From positions 1 to 28,514 of the forward strand of contig JBGSLA010000018.1 in the NCBI GenBank assembly GCA_041740935.1: DNA of 28,514 nt, given 5' to 3'. The notes below the pieces were generated by a model. That model saw nothing but the letters and a program-made list of their open reading frames with translations, made no database searches and had not been told where the DNA came from. Within the stretch, counting starts at the first letter, position 1. Each line of letters begins with the position of its first letter. Positions 21,752 to 28,476 of the stretch are shown here, piece after piece. The stretch comes from JBGSLA01 sp041740935. Lineage in GTDB: Bacteria > Desulfobacterota > Desulfobaccia > Desulfobaccales > 0-14-0-80-60-11. Made by a program: the position numbers and the translations under genes.

Positions 21752-21920
21752 CCCCTCCCCCAACCCCCCACCCTCAAGCCCTACCTAAGCACGGTAGGAC
21801 GGGCTTCCAGGCCCGTCCAGGCACGGGCAGGATGCCCGTGCTACCTGCTTAAAGGGGGGTTGGGAGGGGAGTTTGAACGGAGGCCGGGGGAGCCACCGCT
21901 CCCCCGGCCCTCCCCTCAAA
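21752..21920. repeat. Compound palindromic element, copy 2
   Basis: C-arm (21752-21769), palindromes GGACGGGCTTCCAGGCCCGTCC (about 21797-21818) and GCACGGGCAGGATGCCCGTGC (21821-21841), G-arm (21854-21869) that pairs with the C-arm apart from a 2-nt bulge. A hairpin follows with a perfect 12-bp stem GGCCGGGGGAGC / GCTCCCCCGGCC around CACC. Outer bases TTTGA and TCAAA also pair. A 34-base segment (21886-21919) recurs identically in inverted orientation at 28481-28514. It follows the AICAR transformylase stop by 14 bp. No gene in this spacer. Confidence 0.72.
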
Positions 21921-21934
21921 TTTTATTTCTTTCC

Positions 21935-23227
21935 TCAATGCTTAAAACAGCGCTGGCCGGTGAAGACCATGGCCACCGGGGGCTCGGCTTCGTTGCAGGC
22001 CTCGATGGATTCGTGGTCCCGCATGGAGCCCCCGGCGTGGGCGATGGCGCTGATCCCCTGGCGGATGCCCGCGTCCACCCCGTCCCGGAAGGGGAAAAAG
22101 GCGTCCGAAATCATCGCCGCGCCGATGAGCCCGCCTTTGGCCTCTTCGGTTTCCTTGTCGATCTCCACCTTGTCTTCCTGGTCCCGGTCCCGCCGCAGGA
22201 TTTCCAGTTCCATGTCTTTATACGGCAGGCCGTAGCGCTGGAAGCAGAGCTTGTCGGCGTACTTGGTGTAAGCCTTGAAAATGGCGATCTCCGCCACCCC
22301 CACCCGGTCCTGTTCGCCGGTGCCGATGCCCATGGTGACCCCGTCCTTGACAAACAGGATGGAATTGGAGGTCACCCCCTGTTCCACCCACCAGCCGAAG
22401 AGCAGGTCGTCGTATTCCCGGTCGCTGGGCTGGCGCCGACAGCGGAATTCCTTGCCCTGGAAGGTGGCCGCGGCGGGTTTGAAATCTTCTTTTTTCAAGA
22501 TGGCGTTCTGGGGCGACTGCTGCACGATGATGCCCCCGTCCACCAGGCTTTTAAAATCCACGTAGCGTTTATGCACAAATTCCTTAAGCCGGTCGAAGCG
22601 GGCGATCTGGATGATGCGCAGGTCCTTGGATTTTTTCAAGATATCCAGGGAGCCCGCTTCATAGTCCGGCGCGGCCACCACCTCCAGGTAATTTTTGCTG
22701 ACGATTTCGGCCGCGGTTTTGTCCAGGGGGCGGTTGAACACCGCGGCGCCCCCGAACGCCGCGATGCGGTCCGCCAGGTTGGCCTTGTCGTAGGCCTCGG
22801 CCGGGGAGGCGCCCCAGGCGGCGCCGCAGGGATTGTTGTGCTTCAGGATGACGCAGGCCGGTTTTTTGTCCAAAAATTTGATGATATTGAGGCCGTTGTC
22901 CAGGTCGGTGAGGTTGATCTTGCCGGGGTGCTTGCCCGCCTGGAGCATGCCGGCTTCGTCCAGGGCGCTCACCAGCCCCAGGCCGGGCTCGATGAAGGTG
23001 CAGTTTCCCAGGGCGAGGTTGCCCCCCGCCAGCTCATAGAGGGCCGCCTCCTGGTCGGGATTTTCCCCGTAGCGCAGCCCGCTGTCGATGACCTCCCCGC
23101 TTTTGGGGTCGGGGATCTTCCAGGTGCGTTTGCGGTACACCAGCTTCTGGTCGCCGAAAGTGATGGTCATCTCCGGGGGAAAATGGTCCGCCAGGATGGT
23201 GCGGTACATGGCCTTGGTGGTGCTCAT
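21935..23227 (-). CDS. purH: AICAR transformylase, stand-alone (PurH C-terminal type)
   Basis: 430 residues. Formylates AICAR with 10-formyltetrahydrofolate, the second-last step of purine synthesis. Catalytic Lys129-His130 stand in ILKHNNPCG; LRYGENPDQ (51-59), AAFGGAAVFNRPLD, DGVTMGIGTGEQDRV and SDAFFPFRDGVD match the transformylase half of E. coli PurH. The N-terminal IMP cyclohydrolase domain (about 200 residues) of bifunctional PurH (about 530 aa) is missing; the first 45 residues are not of that type. IMP cyclohydrolase must be supplied elsewhere. AAGGAGA lies eight bases before the ATG at 23225-23227. It stands alone, with a repeat element just after its stop. Confidence 0.9.
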   Translation of the reverse strand: MSTTKAMYRTILADHFPPEMTITFGDQKLVYRKRTWKIPDPKSGEVIDSGLRYGENPDQEAALYELAGGNLALGNCTFIEPGLGLVSALDEAGMLQAGKHPGKINLTDLDNGLNIIKFLDKKPACVILKHNNPCGAAWGASPAEAYDKANLADRIAAFGGAAVFNRPLDKTAAEIVSKNYLEVVAAPDYEAGSLDILKKSKDLRIIQIARFDRLKEFVHKRYVDFKSLVDGGIIVQQSPQNAILKKEDFKPAAATFQGKEFRCRRQPSDREYDDLLFGWWVEQGVTSNSILFVKDGVTMGIGTGEQDRVGVAEIAIFKAYTKYADKLCFQRYGLPYKDMELEILRRDRDQEDKVEIDKETEEAKGGLIGAAMISDAFFPFRDGVDAGIRQGISAIAHAGGSMRDHESIEACNEAEPPVAMVFTGQRCFKH

Positions 23228-23307
23228 GGTTCGGCTCTCCTTGGGGATCGAAATTGGTTGCCGCCTGAGAAACGGCGCCGGCTGACGCGGGGTCCGGCCC
23301 GGGGCCG

Positions 23308-23336
23308 TTGACGATGGCGCTGACAGGTGCTAATAT
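23308..23336 (+). promoter_or_regulatory. Candidate sigma-70 promoter for the small-gene run
   Basis: TTGACG (23308-23313, five of six), 17 bp, TAATAT (23331-23336, four of six). It lies about 100 bp before the ATG at 23443, in AT-rich DNA between divergent genes. Confidence 0.4.
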
Positions 23337-23442
23337 TGTAATAAAATTGGGTGGTAAACAAACAGTTTTTTCCGAGCGCGCTCTTATGGAAAATGACGGG
23401 GCTCAGGCCTCACATTTTTCATGCCCGCCGGTCCAATAGATT

Positions 23443-23709
23443 ATGGAGATTCGGCTCCTGGACTTTTTCATCGGACTTGCGGTCGGGCTCGGCCTGGGGC
23501 TGGGGCTGGCCTGGCTGGGGGGCCGGGTGCGCACCTGGCTGGGCAAATCGGCCCTGGGCAGGCTCACCGCCGAAAACCGGGAACTCCAGCGCCGCCTGGC
23601 CGAAAAGGACCGGCACGTCAGCCGTATGCTCAAAGAGACCGAGCGCCTGGCCGAAAAGCTGGCCCAGGGCCGGACTCTGGAAACGGGGCAGAGTACGGTT
23701 GAACCCTAA
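23443..23709 (+). CDS. Small membrane-anchored coiled-coil protein, unknown
   Basis: 88 residues. One membrane segment, FFIGLAVGLGLGLGLAWLGG (8-27), then a basic linker (RVRTWLGKSALGR) and a coiled coil rich in Glu, Lys, Arg (about 40-78, ENRELQRRLAEKDRHVSRML). It is likely an inner-membrane protein with a cytoplasmic helical tail. No family is recognised. Third-position GC bias in this frame supports coding; the overlapping alternative frames do not show this pattern. No Shine-Dalgarno is obvious. It may be the first gene of a run that ends with tadA. Confidence 0.6.
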   Translation: MEIRLLDFFIGLAVGLGLGLGLAWLGGRVRTWLGKSALGRLTAENRELQRRLAEKDRHVSRMLKETERLAEKLAQGRTLETGQSTVEP

Positions 23710-23758
23710 TTTTTTGGTATTTTGCCAGGGCTCGGGTAAAATTATGTCATGACCAAAA

Positions 23759-23836
23759 ATCTGGGGGGACCGGCGTCCCCGCCCGCCGGTAAACCGGGCG
23801 GGCCTCATACATCCTTTGAACCTTGAACCTTGAACC
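23759..23836. repeat. Palindrome plus TTGAACC heptamer array
   Basis: GCCCGCCGG and CCGGGCGGGC (about 23781-23803) can pair. It is followed by CTTTGAA/CCTTGAA/CCTTGAA (23814-23834), a 7-bp tandem array. It sits between two short genes. Confidence 0.5.
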
Positions 23837-23886
23837 ATAATTTTAAACAGATGAAAACGATCCTGCGGCATAGGAGGAAAGCCCCC

Positions 23887-24210
23887 ATGGCTCAGAAGGA
23901 ACTTTCCGTGACCGGCGCCCTTTTGGGCGCGCTGGCGGGTTTGGTGACCGAGATCACCATCCAGGAAGTCACCGGCCATCACATCACCCACGGGGTCCTG
24001 GAAATCGTCGGCGCGGTGGCCGGCCTGGTGCGCCTGGACCGGCGCTTCACCGGGGCCTTGAAAGACACCATCGATAAAACCAAGGACCGGGATGACCAGG
24101 ACTACCGCCAGGTAAAGCAGCGCATCAGCGAGTTGACCGCGGATCTGCCGGAACTCCGGGAGATTCTCCAGAATCTGGTGGACGAAGGCATCCAGGCCCA
24201 AAACGCCTGA
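23887..24210 (+). CDS. Small hydrophobic-helical protein, unknown
   Basis: 107 residues. A glycine/alanine-rich N-terminal part with two weakly hydrophobic stretches (TGALLGALAGLVTEITIQEV and VLEIVGAVAGLVRL), then a charged helical tail (IDKTKDRDDQDYRQVKQRIS, LPELREILQNLVDEG). No known domain. The start at ATG 23887 is set by AGGAGG nine bases before it; an in-frame ATG at 23830/23851 would lie in the heptamer array. It might associate with the membrane through the N-terminal half. Its place in a same-strand series suggests co-transcription with neighbours. Confidence 0.72.
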   Translation: MAQKELSVTGALLGALAGLVTEITIQEVTGHHITHGVLEIVGAVAGLVRLDRRFTGALKDTIDKTKDRDDQDYRQVKQRISELTADLPELREILQNLVDEGIQAQNA

Positions 24211-24578
24211 GGGGGTGGGGCTGTAAGCTGTAAGCAGTAGGCTGTAAGCTGTAAGCTTCAGGCTTTTAATTTTATTTCCTACTCTTGAAAAGTTTGCCGC
24301 AGGGCGCGTCTTACGCGCCGAAAAATGGTGCGTGAGACAGTCGCTACCGAGTTATTCTGGTTCCCAAGCTCCCGCTTGGCAACCCACTTGAATGCCAAGC
24401 TCTGCTTTGCTCCGAATCAGGTGGACTATGGGGCGGACGAGACGCCCGCTTCACAAATTTTCAGGCTTTACGGGTGGGCCCAAAATCCTTTAAAAGATGG
24501 TATAAGCTTAAAGCTTAAGACTTACAGCCTCTATTCACCCGGCCCTTGCTTCATGGACCTTATCTCCCGAACCACACC
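24211..24578. repeat. Heptamer-bounded repeat block between small genes
   Basis: Left: GCTGTAA/GCTGTAA/GCAGTAG/GCTGTAA/GCTGTAA/GCTTCAG/GCTTTTA (24220-24268). Right: TATAAGC/TTAAAGC/TTAAGAC/TTACAGC (24501-24528), the inverted form. Between them, 24350-24481 is mosaic repeat copy 3 (TTATTCTGGTTCCCAAGCTC ... TTTTCAGGCTTTACGGGTGGGCC), matching 1649-1781. The 85-codon frame across it is repeat sequence; no gene seen. Confidence 0.7.
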
Positions 24579-24977
24579 ATGATCGGCTTAGGTGTTCTGG
24601 TGGCCCTGGGGCGCCGGCTGTTCGCCGCCACCGTGGCCGATACGGGGTTGTTGCCGGCCTCCTATTATCGGCACCTGGCCCTGGCCGCCCTGGAGGAGGA
24701 AGATTTTTCCAAGGCCCTGGAATGGCTGCCCTTTGCCCAGGATCACCTTTTGACCCAACTCCTGGTGTTGCGCCTGCGGCTGTTGGCCGCCAAACATGAC
24801 GAACAGCGGCAGGCCGTGGAGGAACTGCTGCGCCAAAATCCGCCGGAAAACCTGCGGGCCCGCTGCCAGGCCCTGCTGGACCAGGAAAACCGAGCCCTGG
24901 ACCTGCTGGGGCAATACCAGCAGCAGGGGTTGAAAATTTTGGGGGAGAACAGGGAAGCGGTTCCCCCGGCGCCGTAA
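24579..24977 (+). CDS. Helical, possibly TPR-like protein, unknown
   Basis: 132 residues from ATG 24579 (an upstream in-frame TTG, 24546, would add 11). A hydrophobic start (MIGLGVLVALGRRLFAATVA) could be an anchor or a non-cleaved signal. The rest is alpha-helical, with pairs such as YYRHLALAALEEEDFSKALE and LLVLRLRLLAAKHDEQRQAV that resemble TPR-type helical hairpins; it ends with a Q-rich helix. No Shine-Dalgarno. Codon use fits a gene and matches its neighbours. It would serve as a scaffold or interaction protein if the reading is right; that is inference. Confidence 0.6.
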   Translation: MIGLGVLVALGRRLFAATVADTGLLPASYYRHLALAALEEEDFSKALEWLPFAQDHLLTQLLVLRLRLLAAKHDEQRQAVEELLRQNPPENLRARCQALLDQENRALDLLGQYQQQGLKILGENREAVPPAP

Positions 24978-25019
24978 GGGCGGCGCTCCCAGGAATTAAG
25001 GGAGAGGCCGAGAGCCGAG

Positions 25020-25050
25020 ATGTAGCACAGGTTGAAGACCTGTGCCACCG
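25020..25050. repeat. Palindromic unit TAGCACAGGT..ACCTGTGCCA
   Basis: GCACAGGT and ACCTGTGC enclose TGAAG. It is one of the dispersed short palindromes of the form 'TAGCACRGGCNNCNNGCCYGTGC' also found inside the compound elements. Confidence 0.55.
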
Positions 25051-25119
25051 GGTGTGGTGGTGGTCGGTGCCCACCATGAAAAAATTTTCCCAAGAACGAG
25101 ATGCCGGAAGCGACCACCC

Positions 25120-25494
25120 ATGAAACATCCTGAAACCCTCAATGCCCTGTGGACTGGGATCGCCATGGGTCTTGAAGCCGTCGGAGTGGCGGCCATTGTC
25201 GTCGGGGCCCTGGCCACCACCGCGCTGTTTTGTTGGCGATCTCTGAAGGATGGCACAGCCCGCGCCCCCTTCAACCGCTTCCGCAATGACTTCGGCCGGG
25301 CCATTCTCCTGGGCCTGGAATTTCTGGTCGCCGCGGACATCGTGGGTACGGTGGCCGTGGGGCCCACCCTCCAGGATCTGGCTGTTCTCGGGGTTTTGGT
25401 GCTCGTCCGCACCTTCCTGAGTTTCGCTCTGCAGGTGGAAATTACCGGCCGCTGGCCCTGGCGCGCCGGTGACCCGGGCCAAAAGGAAGAGTGA
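25120..25494 (+). CDS. DUF1622-family membrane protein
   Basis: 124 residues from ATG 25120. Three hydrophobic segments: about 10-35 (IAMGLEAVGVAAIVVGALAT), 63-85 (LGLEFLVAADIVGTVAV) and 88-107 (VLGVLVLVRTFLSFAL). The central RFRNDFGRAILLGLEFLVAA and the end QVEITGRWPWR match the DUF1622 pattern. The family has no established function known to me. GGAAG about nine bases before the ATG is a modest ribosome site. The gene ends 3 bp before tadA, so the two are an operon pair. Confidence 0.82.
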   Translation: MKHPETLNALWTGIAMGLEAVGVAAIVVGALATTALFCWRSLKDGTARAPFNRFRNDFGRAILLGLEFLVAADIVGTVAVGPTLQDLAVLGVLVLVRTFLSFALQVEITGRWPWRAGDPGQKEE

Positions 25495-25497
25495 CCC

Positions 25498-25965
25498 GTG
25501 GGCCGCGAGACCGATGACCATTTCATGGGCCAGGCCTTGGAGGAGGCCCGGCGGGCCCTGGGCGCCGGGGAGGTGCCGGTGGGCGCCGTGGTGGTGGGGG
25601 AAGATGGGAAGATCCTGGCCCAGGCCCACAATTTTCCCATCTCGCTCAACGATCCCACGGCCCACGCCGAAATTCTGGCCCTGCGCCAGGCGGCTGAAAT
25701 CCTGGGGAATTACCGGTTGCCCGGAGCCACCCTCTATGTTACTATGGAGCCGTGCCTGATGTGCACCGGGGCGCTGATTTACGCCCGGATCAGGCGCCTG
25801 GTCTTCGGCGCCCCCGACCCCAAGGCCGGGGCCTGCGTCTCCCTTTACCGGATCCCCGAAGACCCGCGCCTCAATCACCACATCGAGGTGACCGGCGGCG
25901 TCCGGGAGGCCGAATGCCGGGAGTTGGTGCAGGAGTTTTTCCGGGAGAAACGAGGAAAAATGTAG
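25498..25965 (+). CDS. tadA: tRNA-specific adenosine deaminase TadA
   Basis: 155 residues. Deaminates adenosine 34 of tRNA-Arg(ACG) to inosine, allowing one tRNA to read CGU, CGC and CGA. The zinc site is HAE (His56, Glu58) with PCLMC (Cys86, Cys89); the proton-shuttle Glu58 is present. N-terminal GQALEEARRALGAGEVPVGA and YARIRRLVFGAPDPKAGA are typical. GTG at 25498 has GGAAGAG about eight bases upstream; ATG 25525 would remove conserved residues. It follows the DUF1622 gene by 3 bp. The next features are tRNA-Ser genes, likely unrelated transcriptionally. Confidence 0.95.
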   Translation: MGRETDDHFMGQALEEARRALGAGEVPVGAVVVGEDGKILAQAHNFPISLNDPTAHAEILALRQAAEILGNYRLPGATLYVTMEPCLMCTGALIYARIRRLVFGAPDPKAGACVSLYRIPEDPRLNHHIEVTGGVREAECRELVQEFFREKRGKM

Positions 25966-26071
25966 CCGCAGGCTTCAGCCTGCGCCTTTGGTTATAATTA
26001 TTGGAGAAGGTGGGCAGGGCCCACCCTACATTTACTGACTGCTAACTGCTGGCTGCTAACTGCTGCCTCAT
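25966..26071. repeat. Palindromes and left heptamer array before tRNA-Ser(CGA)
   Basis: GCAGGCTTCAGCCTGC (about 25967-25982) and GGTGGGC/GCCCACC (26009-26015, 26019-26025), then heptamers TGACTGC/TAACTGC/TGGCTGC/TAACTGC (26036-26063). A TTATAATTATT stretch at about 25991-26001 could provide a -10 box, but no -35 box of right spacing is seen. Confidence 0.6.
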
Positions 26072-26165
26072 GGAGGGGTACCGAAGAGGCCGTAACGGGG
26101 TCGACTCGAAATCGACTTGGGGGCTAATCACTCCCACGTGGGTTCGAATCCCACCCCCTCCGCCA
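26072..26165 (+). tRNA. tRNA-Ser(CGA)
   Basis: Acceptor GGAGGGG (26072-26078) pairs with CCCCTCC (26155-26161); discriminator G and encoded CCA (26163-26165). Anticodon stem GTCGA/TCGAC encloses loop CTCGAAA, giving anticodon CGA for codon UCG. A long variable arm and T-arm GGGTTCGAATCCC confirm a class II serine tRNA. It is flanked by inverted heptamer arrays. Confidence 0.95.
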
Positions 26166-26172
26166 TTTTGGA

Positions 26173-26296
26173 GCAGTCAGCAGTCAGCAGTTAGCAGTCA
26201 GAGGTGATAAAAGTAACCAGTAACCAGTAACCAGTGAACAGTGAACAGTGAACAGTGAACAGTAATCAGTAATCAGTAATCAGTAATCAGTAATCA
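26173..26296. repeat. Heptamer arrays right of tRNA-Ser(CGA)
   Basis: GCAGTCA/GCAGTCA/GCAGTTA/GCAGTCA (26173-26200) is the inverted form of the array left of the tRNA. After GAGGTGATAAAA comes a 12-unit array: GTAACCA x3 (26213-26233), GTGAACA x4 (26234-26261), GTAATCA x5 (26262-26296). No coding or CRISPR character: repeats are contiguous without spacers. Confidence 0.9.
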
Positions 26297-26387
26297 GTTT
26301 TTATCACCCGAATTTGTGGTTGTTTTTTAGAGAAAAAGTCAACAACATAATGTATCTTTTTTTATAATCTTTTTAATAAGCATGATA

Positions 26388-26416
26388 TTGCAAGCCTTGA
26401 AATAAGGAAATATCTT
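26388..26416 (+). promoter_or_regulatory. Candidate promoter of tRNA-Ser(GGA)-dnaX
   Basis: TTGCAA (26388-26393), 17 bp, TATCTT (26411-26416), each four of six to consensus. Transcription would start about 20 bp before the tRNA. The surrounding 26300-26420 is unusually AT-rich and has no gene. A further heptamer pair TAACTGC/TGACTGC lies at 26422-26435. Confidence 0.4.
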
Positions 26417-26445
26417 ATCGCTAACTGCTGACTGCTACCCAACGC

Positions 26446-26538
26446 GGAGAGATGCCCGAGCGGCTGAAGGGGCGCGACTGGAAATCGCGTGTAGGTCCAA
26501 AAGACTTACCGAGGGTTCGAATCCCTCTCTCTCCGCCA
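26446..26538 (+). tRNA. tRNA-Ser(GGA)
   Basis: Acceptor GGAGAGA (26446-26452) pairs with TCTCTCC (26528-26534), discriminator G, encoded CCA (26536-26538). Anticodon stem CGCGA/TCGCG with loop CTGGAAA gives anticodon GGA, reading UCC and UCU. The long variable arm and T-arm GGGTTCGAATCCC identify a class II serine tRNA. dnaX starts 10 bases after CCA. Confidence 0.95.
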
Positions 26539-26548
26539 TTTTTCCCTT

Positions 26549-28165
26549 ATGTCCTACCAGGTCCTGGCCCGGAAGTGGCGTCCCCAGACGTTTGAGGAGG
26601 TGGTGGGCCAGGAGCCCATCACCCGGACGCTCCAGAACGCCATCGCCGCCGATCGGGTGGCTCACGCCTTCCTGTTTTCCGGCCCCCGGGGCGTGGGCAA
26701 AACCTCGGTGGCCCGCATCCTGGCCAAGGCCCTGAACTGCGCCACCGGCCCCACCCCCCACCCCTGCAACACCTGCCAGGCCTGCCGGGAGATCACCAAC
26801 GGCTCCTCCATGGATGTGCTCGAAATCGACGGCGCCAGCAACCGGGGCATCGACGAGGTGCGGGATCTCAGGGAAAAGATCAAGTACCTGCCGGTGGACG
26901 GCAAATATAAGGTCTATATCATCGACGAAGTGCACATGCTCACCAAGGAGGCCTTCAACGCCCTGCTCAAAACCCTGGAGGAACCCCCGGCCCACGCGGT
27001 GTTCGTCCTGGCCACCACCGAGGCCCACAAGGTGCCGGTGACCATCCTCAGCCGCTGCCAGCGCTATGATTTCCGGCGCATCCCCACCAGCCTCATCCAG
27101 GCGCACCTGACCAAACTGGTGGAGCAGGAAGGCTGGGGCCTGGACGCCGAGGGGCTGGCCCTCATTGCCCGGGAGGCGGAAGGGGGCCTGAGGGACGCGC
27201 AGGGATTCCTGGACCAGGTGGTCACCTTCGGGGGAGATAAGGTGGGGCCCCCGGAGATTGCCAAGATCCTCGGGGTGACCGACCGCCGGGCGCTCCTGGC
27301 CGCGCTGGCCGCGCTCGTGGATCGGCAAGGTCCGGCCCTGCTGGAATTGATCGACGACCTGTACAACCAGGGGCATGACCTGAAGCGTTTTTACCAGGAC
27401 CTGGTGCACTACGCCCGGCACCTGCTGCTGGCCGGCCTGCACCCCGAGGCCCGGCGCCTGGCCGAGGTGGCCGACTCCGAATGGGAGGAATTGAGCCGCC
27501 TGTCCCGGGGCCGGTCCGCCGAGCACCTGCATAATCTGTTGAGCGTGCTGCTTTTGGGGGAAGAGGAACTGAGAAGGGCTCCCCAACCCCGTCTGGCCCT
27601 GGAGGTGCTGCTGCTGCGGGTGCTTCATCTGGAGCCCCTGACGCCGGTGGATACCTGGCTCAAGCGCCTGGAGTCCCTGGAAAAGCGTCTGGGAGCGGCC
27701 GTTTCTGCGCCCCCGGCCTTCGCTCCTGAGGCCTCGCCGCGGGGGGAAGCCGAGCCCCCGGCCGCGCCCGCCCCGCCCCGGCCGGCGCCTTCCCTCTCGC
27801 CGGAACATCTGGGGGAAACCTGGCAGGCCTTTCTGGCCTTTCTCCACCAGGAAGAGGGCGGCCCTCTGTACGCCAAACTTTCCCGGGGGCGCCTGACGGA
27901 GGTTCGGGACCAGACCCTGGTGGTCGTGGGCAACCGCCTGTTGAATTGCAACGGCCCCCGCCAACAGGCCCGCTTGCAGGAATTGGTGGAAAAATTTTTC
28001 GGCCCCCGGTACCGGTTCCAGATCGAAAGCTCAGCCCCGCCGGCGCCGCAGCCGGCGGCTCCCCCGGAGCAAAAACCCCTGGACCTGGCCGCGCTCAAAC
28101 AACAGGCCCTGGAAATCTTCGGGGGCCGCTGGCTGACCCCGGACCACAAGGAGGACTCAGAGTGA
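26549..28165 (+). CDS. dnaX: DNA polymerase III clamp-loader subunit gamma/tau
   Basis: 538 residues. AAA+ motor of the beta-clamp loader. N-terminal YQVLARKWRPQTFEEVVGQE is the DnaX signature; Walker A GPRGVGKTS (45-53), zinc cysteines C64, C73, C76, C79, Walker B VYIIDEVH (122-129) and the SRC motif in ILSRCQRYDF. After about residue 370 comes a Pro/Ala-rich linker, then a C-terminal domain (TWQAFLAFLHQEEGGPLYAK) as in short tau proteins. E. coli tau is 643 residues. The ATG at 26549 has no Shine-Dalgarno and only a TTTTTCCCTT leader after the tRNA. The stop overlaps ybaB by 4 bp. No slippery A-run for a gamma frameshift was noticed. Confidence 0.95.
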   Translation: MSYQVLARKWRPQTFEEVVGQEPITRTLQNAIAADRVAHAFLFSGPRGVGKTSVARILAKALNCATGPTPHPCNTCQACREITNGSSMDVLEIDGASNRGIDEVRDLREKIKYLPVDGKYKVYIIDEVHMLTKEAFNALLKTLEEPPAHAVFVLATTEAHKVPVTILSRCQRYDFRRIPTSLIQAHLTKLVEQEGWGLDAEGLALIAREAEGGLRDAQGFLDQVVTFGGDKVGPPEIAKILGVTDRRALLAALAALVDRQGPALLELIDDLYNQGHDLKRFYQDLVHYARHLLLAGLHPEARRLAEVADSEWEELSRLSRGRSAEHLHNLLSVLLLGEEELRRAPQPRLALEVLLLRVLHLEPLTPVDTWLKRLESLEKRLGAAVSAPPAFAPEASPRGEAEPPAAPAPPRPAPSLSPEHLGETWQAFLAFLHQEEGGPLYAKLSRGRLTEVRDQTLVVVGNRLLNCNGPRQQARLQELVEKFFGPRYRFQIESSAPPAPQPAAPPEQKPLDLAALKQQALEIFGGRWLTPDHKEDSE

Positions 28166-28476
28166 AAAACCTCGGCGGTTTGATGAAACAGGCCCAGGCC
28201 CTGCAGCGCAAGATGCAGGAACTTCAGGCCGAGCTGGGAGAACGCACTGTCAGCGCCCAGGCGGGCGGCGGCATGGTGGAGGCCGTGGTCAACGGCCGCC
28301 AGGAACTGGTGTCCCTGCGCATCGACCCGGAAGTGGCCACCCCCGACGACGTGGACATGCTCCAGGACCTGATCCTGGCCGCGGTCAACGAGGCCCTGAA
28401 CCGCTCCCGGGAGATGATGGCCCAGGAAATGGGCAAACTCACCGGCGGTATGGCCATCCCGGGGATGTTCGGGTGA
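28162..28476 (+). CDS. ybaB: YbaB/EbfC-family nucleoid-associated protein
   Basis: 104 residues that dimerise and bind DNA as a nucleoid or regulatory protein. LGGLMKQAQALQRKMQELQA, GGGMVEAVVNGRQELVSLRI and DPEVATPDDVDMLQDLILAA are family marks, as is the final MGKLTGGM.IPGMFG. The start is GTG 28162, with AAGGAGG seven bases upstream (28148-28154) and a GTGA overlap with the dnaX stop. The dnaX-ybaB order is conserved in many bacteria and is often followed by recR, which would be just outside the window. Longer in-frame extension lies within dnaX and is not used. Confidence 0.93.
   Translation: MKNLGGLMKQAQALQRKMQELQAELGERTVSAQAGGGMVEAVVNGRQELVSLRIDPEVATPDDVDMLQDLILAAVNEALNRSREMMAQEMGKLTGGMAIPGMFG

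Noticed and set aside
21740..23311. Plus-strand open frame of 523 codons opposite AICAR transformylase
   Set aside because: It is the complement of a gene with all family motifs; its peptide is low-complexity Gly/Val/Pro/His-rich, has no Shine-Dalgarno and begins in repeat DNA.
24325..24582. 85-codon plus-strand frame
   Set aside because: It translates mosaic repeat copy 3, whose counterpart at 1649-1781 is not open in the same way; no ribosome site.
24535..25881. Minus-strand open frame of 448 codons opposite the small genes and tadA
   Set aside because: Shadow frame in high-GC DNA; the plus strand holds TadA and DUF1622 motifs.
26173..26296. CRISPR array
   Set aside because: Units are 7 bp and contiguous with no spacers, and no cas genes are present.
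26072..26538. Prophage or island attachment at the tRNA-Ser genes
   Set aside because: Both tRNAs are intact, but there is no integrase, no partial tRNA copy and no direct repeat of the tRNA 3' end in the window.
26435..27964. Minus-strand open frame of 509 codons opposite dnaX
   Set aside because: Antisense shadow of dnaX; it also runs across a tRNA gene.
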